Below, one piece after another: positions 18,252-30,200 of a stretch of DNA of 49,510 nt (positions are counted from its first letter, which is position 1; the number at the start of each line of letters is the position of its first letter). A program made the position numbers and the translations under genes. The stretch is from Candidatus Melainabacteria bacterium (GTDB lineage: Bacteria > Cyanobacteriota > Vampirovibrionia > 2-02-FULL-35-15). The stretch lies in the NCBI GenBank assembly GCA_023250205.1, contig JAHFBE010000004.1, positions 4,359-53,868 of the forward strand, read 5' to 3'. The notes beneath the pieces are model-generated. The model did no database searches. It saw nothing but the letters and a program-made list of their open reading frames with translations, and was not told where the DNA came from.

Positions 18252-18767
18252 ATGAACCTTGACCCAATATTCAATAAGCTGATCAATATCTTCTCTTCAG
18301 AAAAGGAAACTCCTGAATTGAATATAAATGATATTGAGCATATTTTAAAGAGAAAATTAACAGAAACTCCTGCTATTGAAAATATTGATGAAACACCTCA
18401 AAAATTAACTTATAAACTGGGTGATTTAAATAATGACGGAAAAGTTGATTTTGATGATGTTTTGATCCTGAAAGATGTTCTGGATGGTAAACGTAAGCTA
18501 ACTGAAGAAGAGCTTCTGCGTGCTGATTTGAATCAGGATGGTGAAATAGATTATAAAGATTTAAACATGCTCATTGATACTGTGATTGAGTCAAAAAGAG
18601 CCGAGGATCGGGTAATGGGATTACAGGGAAGGTATGATGAACTGCAAACACACCATGAAGATGGAACGTCTGCTTCACCTATGGAGTTAATGAAAATAAA
18701 TACAGTAAAGGCAGAGCTTGAGCAGGCAATAGCAGACTTTATTTTAAAAAGCCATAAACAGGATTAG
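18252..18767 (+). CDS. Small dockerin-domain protein (171 aa)
   Basis: YKLGDLNNDGKVDFDDVLILKDVLDGKRKLTEEELLRADLNQDGEIDYKDLNMLID is a complete dockerin-I-like pair. Confidence 0.8.
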   Translation: MNLDPIFNKLINIFSSEKETPELNINDIEHILKRKLTETPAIENIDETPQKLTYKLGDLNNDGKVDFDDVLILKDVLDGKRKLTEEELLRADLNQDGEIDYKDLNMLIDTVIESKRAEDRVMGLQGRYDELQTHHEDGTSASPMELMKINTVKAELEQAIADFILKSHKQD

Positions 18768-18773
18768 GTAATC

Positions 18774-19133
18774 CTATCCCAAAAAACTTCTTATTAGTTT
18801 CTTGACATCATGAATTACTGTTGATCTGTTTATCGAATATTCTGCGATGCACTGATAGGCTCTTCCTAAATGATCCAACTCTCTTGGAGCATGTACATTT
18901 TTAAATTGTGGTTCTTTATCTCTTAAAAAAATCAATCCTTCTTTTAGTCCAAATTCATTTGGTTCATTAGCGATAACTCCTATTTGAATCTCTTTGTCTT
19001 TAAGGTAAGGAGCCTCTTGTGATACTGGATGATCTTCAATACTAAAATCATCTTCTAAGCCTTTAAGCGCTTCTCCTATTTGCCTTACTAATGGAAGAGT
19101 TTGACTTTTGTGATAAACAAGTACTTTAATCAT
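18774..19133 (-). CDS. Hypothetical protein (119 aa)
   Basis: Full ORF MIKVLVYHKSQTLPLVRQIGEAL..., convergent with 18252..18767. Confidence 0.65.
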   Translation of the reverse strand: MIKVLVYHKSQTLPLVRQIGEALKGLEDDFSIEDHPVSQEAPYLKDKEIQIGVIANEPNEFGLKEGLIFLRDKEPQFKNVHAPRELDHLGRAYQCIAEYSINRSTVIHDVKKLIRSFLG

Positions 19134-19164
19134 GGTTTGTATTCTATCACTTACAAATATTACA

Positions 19165-19250
19165 CGTCATTGCAAGCTGAATACCCGCTAAAGGATGGGT
19201 CCGTTTGCCTGCGGGCGCCTAGGCGGAAAACTAGATGTGGCAATCTAACG
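19165..19250. repeat. Divergent REP-like element (CGTCATTGCAAG...GTGGCAATCTAACG)
   Basis: Shares CGTCATTGC and GTGGCAATCT with the other elements; lacks the complete distal arm. Confidence 0.65.
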
Positions 19251-19376
19251 TTATACATCAGGGTTAAATCACATTTTTGAGAGATTGATAGAGTCTACTT
19301 TCTAAGAAGAGAATCATATGGTTATACATATACCAAAACATTTACAAGCAAGATACAATTCTCCATTAGTCAAATT

Positions 19377-21467
19377 ATGAATATTGTTAGCTCTATTTCT
19401 TCTGGATTAAGAACAGCTGTTGTTTTTACTGCTGGAGTTATTGCTTCAGCAAATAACGATGGCCTAGTTGCTCAACCCCCACCAAAGGATCTGCCTCCAC
19501 CATCATCGATAAGTAAACCATATGTTCCAGGATCTATATTATTAGCACAAGCTGATAAAGCAGAAAAAAAAGAAGAGGTAAATAAACCAGCTTCTGGAAT
19601 TCAATTAATCACTAAAAGGCATATTGATCTTATAAAGAAAACTCCAGATTCTATTTTTGCTTATGAAATTTTGAAAAGTCCTATAATTTCAATCTCAGAT
19701 GAGGTTGAAAAGTTTGCAAGGGATAATAAAAACTCTTTTGCTGCAATGGCAATTGCAATGCGTCTTCCGAAAGATAGGATTACAAAAGAAGATATTGAGG
19801 CTTCCAGAAAAGAGCCTGGCACAAAATTTTATTTTGGATTAAATCAAAATCCAAACAGACCCTTTGAAAAAGAAGATTTTGAAAAATTAAAAACTTCAAA
19901 CGAATATCATTTTTCTATAATTGCCAGAGGTCATATGACTGATGAAGTTAGAAAGTTGATTACTGATGAAATTAATCTGAGTAAATGGTATGTCTACTAT
20001 GGTGTACAAAATCCTGATTTTATAGATTCTCAAAAATCTCAGGAATTACTTCGTGATATGGCATTAAAATGTCCTGGTAGCTGGGCTGCAGAAGGTGCAC
20101 CGGTAAACCCAAGATTTAATCCTACAGATCAAATAATTCTAAATTCTTTAAAACAACCTACTACCCTTGGTGCACGGACTCTTTTAAAAAGTAAAAATTT
20201 AAAAATTACGCCAATGGCTTTAGCTTTTGCAAATGTGGATAGTAATGTTAAAAGTAATTTAGGCAAGCATGTCTCATATTATGGTGAGCTTTACCCCTAT
20301 AACTCATCAGCAGTAAAAGATGTTGATAAAGATGCTGCTCAGGAATTTTATACCAGTACCTATGCAAAGATCGTGATGTCAAACTCTGCTACCAGAGTAA
20401 CTAAAGATCAAATAGATTTTGCTCTTAAAGATACAGATCATGCAAATAGTGCTTATGCAGTAGGTACCTTCTCAAATCCAAGCACTGAAATTACAAATGA
20501 TCACCTTGAGTGGGTAGTAAGCAGTAAAGAAAATGCAAACACTTATGCTGCATATGAAATAAGTAGAAGGCTTACATGGCAGCAATTTAATACTGTACTT
20601 AAAAGAGGTACTTTTAGAAATATTATGAAAGGACCTTTCTGTGATACTTTGGCTGGTAAGGGTGCCGGGGAAAATTATTCCTTTGCTTCTTTAACAGGAC
20701 AGGGATTTAACATATTTGGTTCAGACGACAGAAAATTTATAAGAGAAATAAGATTTAGTCAGGGGGCTTATGGTTCTGTGTCAAGTATTGCTTTTATTCC
20801 TGATGAGGATGATAAAAAAGAAGCAAAAGGAGAGTTTGCACCGCCAGCATATTCTTTTAATATGGGAAGGAATGTGACATGGGGAAAGATTTCAGATGCT
20901 GAGCAGGATTATATGATTAGTAATCCTACAAAGTCTTTGTCGCTGGGTCTGGCTGGAAATATAAATCTGGAGAGAAATGAAAAGCTATCTACATTTGTTC
21001 AGAAACTAACAAAGACTTCTCCGAAGTCACAGATTTTATATGAAATTACGGTTAATCCAAAATGGGTTTCTGGACTTGAAGCAAAGCAAAGAGATGAAGA
21101 AACAAAATCTATGCTTGAAAACCCGGATAGTAAAACTGCAGAAGGATATTTTGAGAATTCAGAAGTTTTTATAGGTGAAGATATTAAAAAAGTTCTAAGA
21201 GAAAATCCAAATTCACGAGGTGCGCTTGGAGCAGCAAAAAATTCCTTTGGTTTTATAGTAGGACTAAAAGATATAGAATTTGCACTTAGTGAAAAGGGAC
21301 AAAAGACACTTTTTGGTTCTACTATTCTTTCCAGATGGGATTTCCCCGGTGAAAGGCTTATTGAAGAAGCCCGAAAGACTAATAGTGGACATTTAAGACT
21401 TGCAATTCTTTTCCACCCTGCTTTTCAGATTAACCTGGCAGATACAGAATTTAAGCTAGGGCGATAA
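19377..21467 (+). CDS. Exported(?) hypothetical repeat protein (696 aa)
   Basis: Hydrophobic N-terminus then recurring ITKEDIE.../VTKDQIDFALKDTDHANSAYAVGTF/ITNDHLEWVVSSKENANTYAAYEI segments. Confidence 0.7.
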   Translation: MNIVSSISSGLRTAVVFTAGVIASANNDGLVAQPPPKDLPPPSSISKPYVPGSILLAQADKAEKKEEVNKPASGIQLITKRHIDLIKKTPDSIFAYEILKSPIISISDEVEKFARDNKNSFAAMAIAMRLPKDRITKEDIEASRKEPGTKFYFGLNQNPNRPFEKEDFEKLKTSNEYHFSIIARGHMTDEVRKLITDEINLSKWYVYYGVQNPDFIDSQKSQELLRDMALKCPGSWAAEGAPVNPRFNPTDQIILNSLKQPTTLGARTLLKSKNLKITPMALAFANVDSNVKSNLGKHVSYYGELYPYNSSAVKDVDKDAAQEFYTSTYAKIVMSNSATRVTKDQIDFALKDTDHANSAYAVGTFSNPSTEITNDHLEWVVSSKENANTYAAYEISRRLTWQQFNTVLKRGTFRNIMKGPFCDTLAGKGAGENYSFASLTGQGFNIFGSDDRKFIREIRFSQGAYGSVSSIAFIPDEDDKKEAKGEFAPPAYSFNMGRNVTWGKISDAEQDYMISNPTKSLSLGLAGNINLERNEKLSTFVQKLTKTSPKSQILYEITVNPKWVSGLEAKQRDEETKSMLENPDSKTAEGYFENSEVFIGEDIKKVLRENPNSRGALGAAKNSFGFIVGLKDIEFALSEKGQKTLFGSTILSRWDFPGERLIEEARKTNSGHLRLAILFHPAFQINLADTEFKLGR

Positions 21468-21476
21468 TTTGTAACA

Positions 21477-21522
21477 TGTCATTGCGAGCCGAATAAAATG
21501 AGGTGTGGCAATCTCCTAACGC
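21477..21522. repeat. Partial REP-like element
   Basis: TGTCATTGCGAGCC...GTGGCAATCTCCTAACGC between convergent genes. Confidence 0.65.
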
Positions 21523-21567
21523 TACATGTCAATGTGGATAAATAATAGATAACATTGAGAAAACTAA

Positions 21568-21933
21568 TTAGCTCTTGTTGGGTTCAGGCTTATCTTTGCA
21601 CATTTCTACGGTAGCAAGTTTGTTCTTTTTAATAGCTCTGCTTGCGCTTGTAGGAGCATCCCAGAGTATGGAGATAGGCCATAGAAGTAAATCTAACACT
21701 CCTAATCCAATCTGACCGGTATAAAAAGATCCTCCACCGGGAAGAAATGCAAAGGCTGCAGCGGCAGCTGGATCTTTGATTTTTATTTCTGGGCATCCAG
21801 CTTCTTTTGCTTTCATAAAATCTACATCTAGCTTGTCATCAAGATCATAAGCAAATGATCCACCAATACTTGAAATTAAAATCGATAGTGAAACTAAAAA
21901 ACATAATATTATTCGTAGCATTATTACCTCCAA
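21568..21933 (-). CDS. Small membrane/secreted protein (121 aa)
   Basis: N-terminal signal-like segment, then AFAFLPGGGSFYTGQIGLGVLDLLLWPISILWDAP (TM2-like hydrophobic segment). Confidence 0.7.
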   Translation of the reverse strand: MEVIMLRIILCFLVSLSILISSIGGSFAYDLDDKLDVDFMKAKEAGCPEIKIKDPAAAAAFAFLPGGGSFYTGQIGLGVLDLLLWPISILWDAPTSASRAIKKNKLATVEMCKDKPEPNKS

Positions 21934-21979
21934 GGTTGGGTTTATTATAGTTTAAATTAATAGGGCTGTAAACGTAACA

Positions 21980-22078
21980 CGTCATTGCGAGGAGCGTTAG
22001 CGACGAAGCAATCCCGAGCAATTTATGTAAACATAGATCTGGATTGCCACGCCTCGCTTTGCTCGGCTCTCAATGACA
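21980..22078. repeat. REP-like palindromic element
   Basis: CGTCATTGCGAGGAGCGTTAGCGACGAAGCAATC...GGATTGCCACGCC...CAATGACA; ends next to the stop codon of the 22081..23580 gene. Confidence 0.9.
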
Positions 22079-22080
22079 TT

Positions 22081-23580
22081 TTAATAAAACTCCGGATTCT
22101 CTAGTCTAAATTGTTTCCCGATTAAATGTCTTCTATGAGAGAAAAATCTATTTGAGACACCACCAGAAACATCTTCTGCAATTGCTTTCACTCTTTGCAT
22201 AAATCCATCTTCAAAGTTAAACATTCTAAATGCTGTATTTAAGATACTAAGCGGTAAAGCTGTAAATCCAAAATATGAAAGATTTCTTTTTTCTTTATTA
22301 AACTCTCTCAGGTTATCAATCTCAGCTTTTTGGAATCTTTCAGTACTTTCTGTAGCTCTCAATGCTTCATCCAGTTCTTTTGTCTCGTTATACATAGGCA
22401 TTATTATTTTCGGTAAATAAATCATTTGTTGTGAGACAAAGGCAGATGCACTTAAGGTATCAAGTAGTTTACTGTTTATATGAAATACTTTTAAAATCGT
22501 ACTACTGATATTCCCAATAGCTACAGAGAAAACACCATACATTCCAAGAACAGGAGAAATAGTCTCGGCAAGTTTCTTAGAAGAACTTTTCTGAGTCACA
22601 ATATCAGAGCTAAATGTATTTTTTATGTTTTTAAATGACTGTTTTAAAAACTTAGAAAAGATTTGATCTTTCTTTTTAGTTAATCCTGCATTTTTATAAT
22701 GCCTTTCCATAAAATAAGAAAAAGAGATGTTATCTCTTTCTTTAATCGCTTTTATTTCTTCTTTGCTTTTCTTATTCCCAAATAGTGAAAGTGGTTTATT
22801 CCATAGATAAGATAAAAAGTCAGTAAAAAACTGTTGGTTTATATGTGCTCCCATTCTACTTCTCCACCAGAGAGATGTAGGAAGTGAGAGGAGTTTTTTA
22901 GCAGGATCAGAGACACTATGCGGTAAGACTTCCAGTACTGCATAAGCCCATGAATTAATCTTAGTTTCAGTGAAGACAGAAGCTTCAGAGAGCTTACCAG
23001 CTACTTTATTTCCATAGACACTAGCCTGATACTGATTCATAGCAGCGTCATCATCATGCCTGCCGTAAATAGAATACTGAGTAAAGCTTCTAATTCCCTT
23101 TGTAATTCCATAAGCCAAATCAACAATCTTCTTTACAAACCATGGAGTAGACTCACTATCCAAAAGCTCTTTTACTATTCCTATAAAAATATTTGCACTG
23201 GTAGCCTGGGAGCCGGTGAGACCAAATCGTTCGTTGTCGTGGGCAGATTCTTTGGCACGATATGCGTTTTCTTTAGAGTATTCAACAACGGTACGAGCTT
23301 CTTGAAGAGTAAATCCATGAGCATATAATATTTTGTAACACTTCAAAATATGTTCAGGTTTTTTTACAAGATCATTAATCCACAACTTATTAAAGACTGT
23401 TTTTTGTTTTTCAGTTGGATTATCAAAGAAATCATTTGCTTGAAAAAGATCTGTTATTCCTTTTGTTCCTGGAGGAGTAAGACTTTCCAAATTTCTTTTT
23501 GTCATTGGTTGTTTTTCTTTACTCAAGCAATCATAAAGAGATTTACTAAATGAATTAGTTTTTGATATTGCTGAAACCAT
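22081..23580 (-). CDS. Hypothetical protein (499 aa)
   Basis: Long ORF; no family recognised. Confidence 0.65.
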   Translation of the reverse strand: MVSAISKTNSFSKSLYDCLSKEKQPMTKRNLESLTPPGTKGITDLFQANDFFDNPTEKQKTVFNKLWINDLVKKPEHILKCYKILYAHGFTLQEARTVVEYSKENAYRAKESAHDNERFGLTGSQATSANIFIGIVKELLDSESTPWFVKKIVDLAYGITKGIRSFTQYSIYGRHDDDAAMNQYQASVYGNKVAGKLSEASVFTETKINSWAYAVLEVLPHSVSDPAKKLLSLPTSLWWRSRMGAHINQQFFTDFLSYLWNKPLSLFGNKKSKEEIKAIKERDNISFSYFMERHYKNAGLTKKKDQIFSKFLKQSFKNIKNTFSSDIVTQKSSSKKLAETISPVLGMYGVFSVAIGNISSTILKVFHINSKLLDTLSASAFVSQQMIYLPKIIMPMYNETKELDEALRATESTERFQKAEIDNLREFNKEKRNLSYFGFTALPLSILNTAFRMFNFEDGFMQRVKAIAEDVSGGVSNRFFSHRRHLIGKQFRLENPEFY

Positions 23581-23765
23581 GTTAATAGGGATATTCCCAA
23601 AGGTTAATTTCAGACAAACTCAGGAAAAATCTCTGAAATAGTTAAGAAAACTGATGTTAAGACATAAAGTAATGTTAAGAATCAGAGGTAAACTCTGTAT
23701 TGCAATTAAGAAATAGAGTTAAATTCTTTAAGTTAGTTTATTTGCAGAGAATTGAGGATTAAATA

Positions 23766-23966
23766 ATGAGTAGTTTATCAGTGAATATGAACCCCTTTAG
23801 AGCACTTGATGCTCAGCTTAGTAAGCTAAAAGCCATGAGTGAGCAAGAACTAGATCAGCTCTTGGAACAAGTAGACATTAATTCAGAACCAGAGAATAAC
23901 CTCCCACCAAATGCATTTAGAGAATTAATGCCACCATCGCAAACTTTTGGCGAAGGTGATGGTTAG
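23766..23966 (+). CDS. Small acidic hypothetical protein (66 aa)
   Basis: MSSLSVNMNPFRALDAQLSKLKAMSEQELDQLLEQVD..., 'attgaggattaaataATG' upstream. Confidence 0.5.
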   Translation: MSSLSVNMNPFRALDAQLSKLKAMSEQELDQLLEQVDINSEPENNLPPNAFRELMPPSQTFGEGDG

Positions 23967-23984
23967 AGTTTAAATTTTTTATTA

Positions 23985-24272
23985 TTACTCTAATATTTCT
24001 TCAATAAGATAAGCGATATTGCCAAATTCAGTTTTGTCTAAACGTCCAATAAGCTTAACCACTTCTCCAACCCTATTTTTGAGTCGGTCAAAAATACTTG
24101 CTTTAGCAACTGCTTCTAATGTATCAGACTCATCTTCTAAAAGAATTGATTGTCCGCATAATTGCTTTTCTGGTACAAATTTTAGATTAACTGTTAACTC
24201 AAGATTTCTTATTAACGTTGAATCAATAGGTGTTTCTTTATATTTATATTTTATTTCTTTTATATTTATCAT
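23985..24272 (-). CDS. Hypothetical protein (95 aa)
   Basis: ORF directly downstream (3 bp) of the giant PKD gene on the same strand; antisense alternative 24019..24342 has no recognisable features. Confidence 0.55.
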   Translation of the reverse strand: MINIKEIKYKYKETPIDSTLIRNLELTVNLKFVPEKQLCGQSILLEDESDTLEAVAKASIFDRLKNRVGEVVKLIGRLDKTEFGNIAYLIEEILE

Positions 24273-24275
24273 AGG

Positions 24276-27200
24276 TTACTGTCCCAATTTATCTATTAAT
24301 ATTGCACTAGAAGCTTCACCAGGATTATCAAAATTTAATTGAGAATTTGGAAGTACAAATTGTAGCGGAAAGGTTTCGTTGGTAATTAGGTTGGTATTGA
24401 AAGTGTTAACAACTAAATCAATAAAGGCTTCAGCTCGATCCGGCTCAAGTATTCCTTTGCTAGATGGTTTTCCAGCTTCAAAAGTCCCAGAAGCATAAAG
24501 TCTTAAAGCTTCTGCAATTTCTGATACTGAAACGTTTATATTTGGTTGTAATGATAGTCTTGTTAGATAGGCACCTGCTCCTGTTGGATTTAAAATAGTT
24601 TGAATATCACCTTCTGGGCTGTTAAGGATTGTTCTTGACTGTATTACTTTATCTACAGTTGTGAATCTCCCATACTTTCTAAAAACCCCACCCCAGAAAT
24701 TACCTATTGGTGAAGGAAGATTTAATAGAGTCTTTTGAGGAACATTTGCAGTCATGCTGAAAGTGTTTTGTTCATTGAATTGCAAATGGATATTATATTG
24801 TCCATTTTGTATACAGCCAGTAAATATTCCTGGTTGTAATGGTATATGTGAAAATGGTTCAATAACTTTTAAGTTTGTATTAAATAATTCATTTGTAGCT
24901 GAAATACTTACCATTGTATTTGTTCTCTTAATATCTAAATTATTTAAATCTTTCCCTATGAAAAATCTTCTATCTATTATACCTATTACATTTGTACATG
25001 TAGTATCTGTCGTATCTGATTTTAACTGTGCATGTGAAAGAGTGAAATAAAGAACTAGCCCAAGCAGTCCTATAGCTGCTATATCTGGAGCACTCAAGGT
25101 TCCAGCACCTATAGCTGCTGCATTTGCTAAGCCATTAAGTAGAACGGAATTTGAAAGCCCAGAAGCATTTACTTGTGGACTTATTGTTCCGATTGTTCTT
25201 AAAGTGTTTGCTGAATTAATAAGTGAAACTATATAAGGAAGGTTTGTCTTAGTTGAAGTTGAAATATATTCTAAGTAGTTTGTTGATGATATTCCACAAG
25301 TTAAAGTACTACCAGTAATCTGTGCTTTAAGATTTGATTCTCTATTATCATCTTTTAGTACACATCGTAATTGATCTATCGTGTAAAGAAGTTCATACGT
25401 GGCTTCCTGTGTCTCTAAATCATAGCCATTGTTATTGTCTTCACTTAAAAGTTTTAGATCTTTTAGAAGCCGTTTAAAATCTTTTAAAGATATTTTGTCA
25501 TTAGAAGAGAAACTTAATCCTTTAACACCAAGAATAGGATCATCCGATATTGTAGCCGTTCCATTAGTTACAAATGGAAGATTAATAGTATCAGTTTCAT
25601 TGCTTGATTCTGTAAAGAAAGAGCTTTCACCAATTTTTAGTTCACATACATCACTCTCTCCACCAGAAGTCAGAGTAAATATTACTTCTGTATAAATACT
25701 CCATGCTTGAGGAAGAGTGAATGAGATTATTCCACTTTGAGCCCAGTCAGTTTTATCTTTAAATTCTACGGGAAGTGGAATTGATTTATCGATAGTGCCA
25801 TCAGGTTTCTTTCCATTAATTGAGACATATGCTGACTTTGTAGATTTGAGAGCATAGTTAAAATCTATACTTTGACTGATACTTGCAGCATTTGGCTCCA
25901 GATTACAGAAAGTTATCTGCACAGAAGGGTCGAAAATTGGCACCGTTGATACTGTTTTGAATTGACCATTAAGAATATTGAAATTAAATTTATTTTTATT
26001 TAATTTATCCTGTACGAAGTTTAAGAAATCATCACTTCTGTTTAATGTAACTAGTGCCTCTGTAGTTTCAGGAGGTAGATTTTCTATTTTTTTAGTTTTT
26101 GATTGTTGTCCTTTTGGAATAAGAACTGATGTATTAAATTCCCCGAGATTTCCAAGAATCATGCCACTTTCATCTTTAGGCTCTACCACTAATTCCAGAG
26201 GGAATCTCTTTCCTTTTGGTCCGTAACTCGGAATATTGTTTTTAATTGTTAGATTTAAAACTTTTGTATTCGTTTTTGAATTTGTTTTTAAAGCACCTTT
26301 TACTACTGGCTTGTCTAAGAGAATTAATTCTTGTGGCTCAGCATATGACTCAGTCGGAAATGTAGAAACTGAAGGAGATAAAGTAGTAATTTCATTGTAG
26401 AGAAAAATCGGACCAATGGCACTTAGGTTTTCAAAAGCATCTTTAAAATTGTTTTCTGTACTGAGATTGAAGTTTAAATTATATTCAAAGCTTACAGTGT
26501 CTTCATTCAGACTACTTGCCATAATTCCTTTAATGACTGAATCATTGTTATTACTAGAGGTAACGATTCTTATAACGTCATCAGAACCAAACCTAATTCC
26601 ATACTTTGCAAGATTTTTAATTTTATCTGTGCTTAATGCCTGTAAGTCAACAGGAAGTTTAGCCTTATCTAAGATAGATTTAATTAAAGTTTTTGAAGAT
26701 TGGATAACAGTGTATTCTTCCGGCTGAATAATCTCTACAGCAACTTCAGGATTTGACTTAATATCTTTGAAATTGGCAAGGTATGAAGACCAGCTATCAG
26801 TTAGATTCCCTGAATCAGGAGAAAAACTTATAGGAAGAGTAAGTGTATATGAAGAAGAATCTTTTGTTAGTTCTTTAGGTGTGTAACTAAAAGAACAATT
26901 TGCTGCTAGTTCTCTTGTGGGGGATAAAATATTTGGCTGATAATTACAGCTAACAGTTACATTATCTCTTTCTCCTGTAGGAGTTTGAATATATGCCTGC
27001 CCTAAACGTGGAAGATGGTCTTGATCTTTTATCGGAATAGAATCGTATAAGTTTAAATTAAATGTAATATTATTTAATTTATTCCAAAGTAAGTTCTGAG
27101 GTTTTAAAGCAGATATTTTCGCATTATAATCCCTTGTAATGTTAATAATGAAATTGTTCGTGAGCTGAGTTGAATAGTTTTCTAAAGTTGTACCAAAGTG

Positions 27201-30200
27201 ACTTCTTGAAGTGTCTGTAGAAGTGATTGTATGGGAAAAATTATACTGCCCAATAGTCCAGTATAAAGTAGGATCTGGAGAGTTTGCATTAATATCAAAT
27301 AGTTCATTTGATAAAGTTCTATTTAGTATGAAAGATTCATAGACATCATAAGTGTTGCTACTACATCCATCTATATCGCCCAAGGTGCCAGAGTTACTAA
27401 TTGTATTTGAGTTAATTGGTGGATATGCACCTTTACCATTCAATAGGATTTCTTTAGTTCCAAATTGTAATTTGGATAAATCATTGACTTGTAACTCAAA
27501 AGGTGTCTCACTATCACTTACAGGCAAATCATCATCGTCACAAATCTTGGACTTAATAACTAATTCAAACGGTTCACCTTGTTTGAAGTTATGAGGTTGA
27601 CCATCATTATAAATAATTTGGACATCGTTATTTGATACATTGCTTAGTAATTTGATTTGTCTGTTGTCATTTATATTAATTTCATCACTTGTAATATTCC
27701 CAGCTCTGTCTTTTACATTGATTTCTACTTTAGATAGAGGGGAATCTAAAGTATTTGGATCAATAACAATGCTAAAAGCTTTTTTACCATTATCAAGCTC
27801 CTCAATGTCATCTTCATACAATTCCTTGAATGAATTATTTTCATTTATTCTGTAGGAAATTGAGTGAAATTGTTTATCTTCAATAGTTCCAGAAATTAAG
27901 AGCTTATTCTCAGGAAGAATTAAATCATTTTCATTAGGTGACTCTATATTTAGTAGAGGTGCTTCTGTATCCACTATAATCTCTCTTTCTTCACTCATAA
28001 AGAGTTCATCGGAGGAATCTACAGTTTCAAAGTAATAAGTGTTTATACCTTCACTTAATGAGATCGTTTGATTTTCACTAGTTTGATCTAGTTCTGTCGT
28101 AGTTTCATTTTCGTCTTCATCTCTTACCTTGATTTTTAAGCTGTTGTTTGGATCATCAGGATTTGCAAAGGATGTTAGTACCATAAAGGTAACAATTGAT
28201 TGGTTTGTAAATGATACATCTGAGAGATCGTCTAATAGATAGACTCCACTTGTACCAGTTCCGGCTACTGTGATTTCTGGAACATTAAAGACAAATTTTC
28301 TTATAGACTCTTCTATATAAACTGTTAGCTTTGGTGTATATGTTCCTGGCGTAGTGTAAGTGTGAGTAAAAGTTTTTGTGAGTAACTGATCAAGGGTAAT
28401 ATTTTCTAATTCAATATGAGATTCTTCGCTAGAGTTTACCCTGAGCGAAGCGAATGGGCTCGCAATGACAGAGTCACCCCAATCAAGCTCATATTTTGAA
28501 ACTGTTGCATTAACTGCTTTTGCGGTTTCATTATCGATCATTAGATTTACAGTCAATGGGACTATTCCTGAAGCTTGCTCTGGTCTTACATCTAAGAGAA
28601 CAAAGTTTGGTTCAGCATTAAATGTAATTGTTCCAGCACTTGCTTCCCAAGTTTCTTTTTGTCCACTTCTAAACACCGTAGAAACTGTAAGTTTTGGTGT
28701 AACCGATTTCCTGTCTGTGTATGGCGAACCATTAAAAGATTTATTATTGTCAAAGTAATAGTGCGTAGGATTTGGAGAGGTGCAGTCATCTGGAAGAGAA
28801 TTTCCCTTACAGCTTTCATCCCCAAAATCCCATTTATATGTTTGTGACTGAACATGACCACCAAGAACTTTTACATCAGATTTGAATCTTACGGGGATTC
28901 CTGCAGTCCCACTGGGGATTACTTCGTCGCTATTGCTCCCTGCAATGACATTTGGATCGTAAACTTTTTTATCAGAAGGATTCGTCGTGGCAAATACTAT
29001 TACTCTTTGTGAAGGTTTTGTCAGTGTAACTGATTCTGTAGAAGCCGTATCCGTCAATCCGGCTTTGTCTTTTACAGTAAGTGTTGCAAAGTAACTTCCC
29101 GGAGTAAAGAGACTTCCTGAATAGAAACTCTTCCCATCTTCTGACACTTTTCCATCAATTGGCAGTGATACTAACTGTGAATCCTGATTAAATCTTAGCT
29201 CAAAGAGTTTCCAGTTATTTAACTTTGAGTCTACAAAATCAAGAGCACTTGAAAATCTTTGGTTTGGATCGTAGCTATCTAAATCTACAAAGGTAGTAAA
29301 TAATGGTGGTGTAGTAGTAAATGTATCTCCTGAAACTTTTGCTTTAGCTATTGGATTGTAGTTTGGATATATAAAAACTGTTGGTCCATTATATGTTCCT
29401 ATCTTTGTTTGAACACCATTTTCATTCCAGAATAAGTCTACCTGTGGATTTGCGATTTGTGGAGTAGTTAAAGATTTGTTTGTGTTTTGATAAGTGAAAG
29501 TATAGTTATCATTTGCTATAGCTAAGCTTTCTCTGCCATCTCCAGATTTGAAATTATATCTTAGATTTGAAGAGTATTCCTGACCCGTAGAAATTTGTAC
29601 TTTGTATTTTATGGAGTGTCCATCCTGAATTACTTTATTTCCCACCTGGACAAATCCTACATTGTCGGAAGAGTTCTCTTCAATTCCAAAAATAGTTCCT
29701 ACTGCTGGTTTTGGTGTAAAAGTTAATCTGTGTGAAGCAGGAATTAAAGTATCTGAATATTCACTCAAGATACTTCTTGCTGCTAAATATTTCAATGCTT
29801 CAATACTTGTAAACTCTTCGCCAATGGATGAGTTTCTTTGAACAGTAGCAATTACTTTACAATTTCCATTTTTTGATTGTAGGTTTAATGGAATTGAATC
29901 TTTAAAGAATGTATCCCCATTTGAATCTTTTACTCCATTTATCGTAGTAGTAGAAAAGTTATTTGAGTTATTTATAGCAGTAAGAAGTTTTCCATCAGGA
30001 TCAAATACTGCAATATAAGCTGTATATGTAGCGTTTGGATTGTTTCCTTTTACTTTTAGTTCTACATCAAAACTGTTTCCGGGGAATGGTTGTATCGGTG
30101 TAATTTTAAAGGAACTATCTACCAGTTTGAAATCATCTGTGACTGCAAGAGAAAGAATTGAAGAATCTTTTCCATTTCCATGGAGTTGTACTAGTTTTGC

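Noticed and set aside
24019-24342. 107-aa + strand ORF
   Set aside because: Antisense to the 95-aa ORF and the end of the PKD gene; the minus-strand arrangement is more consistent.
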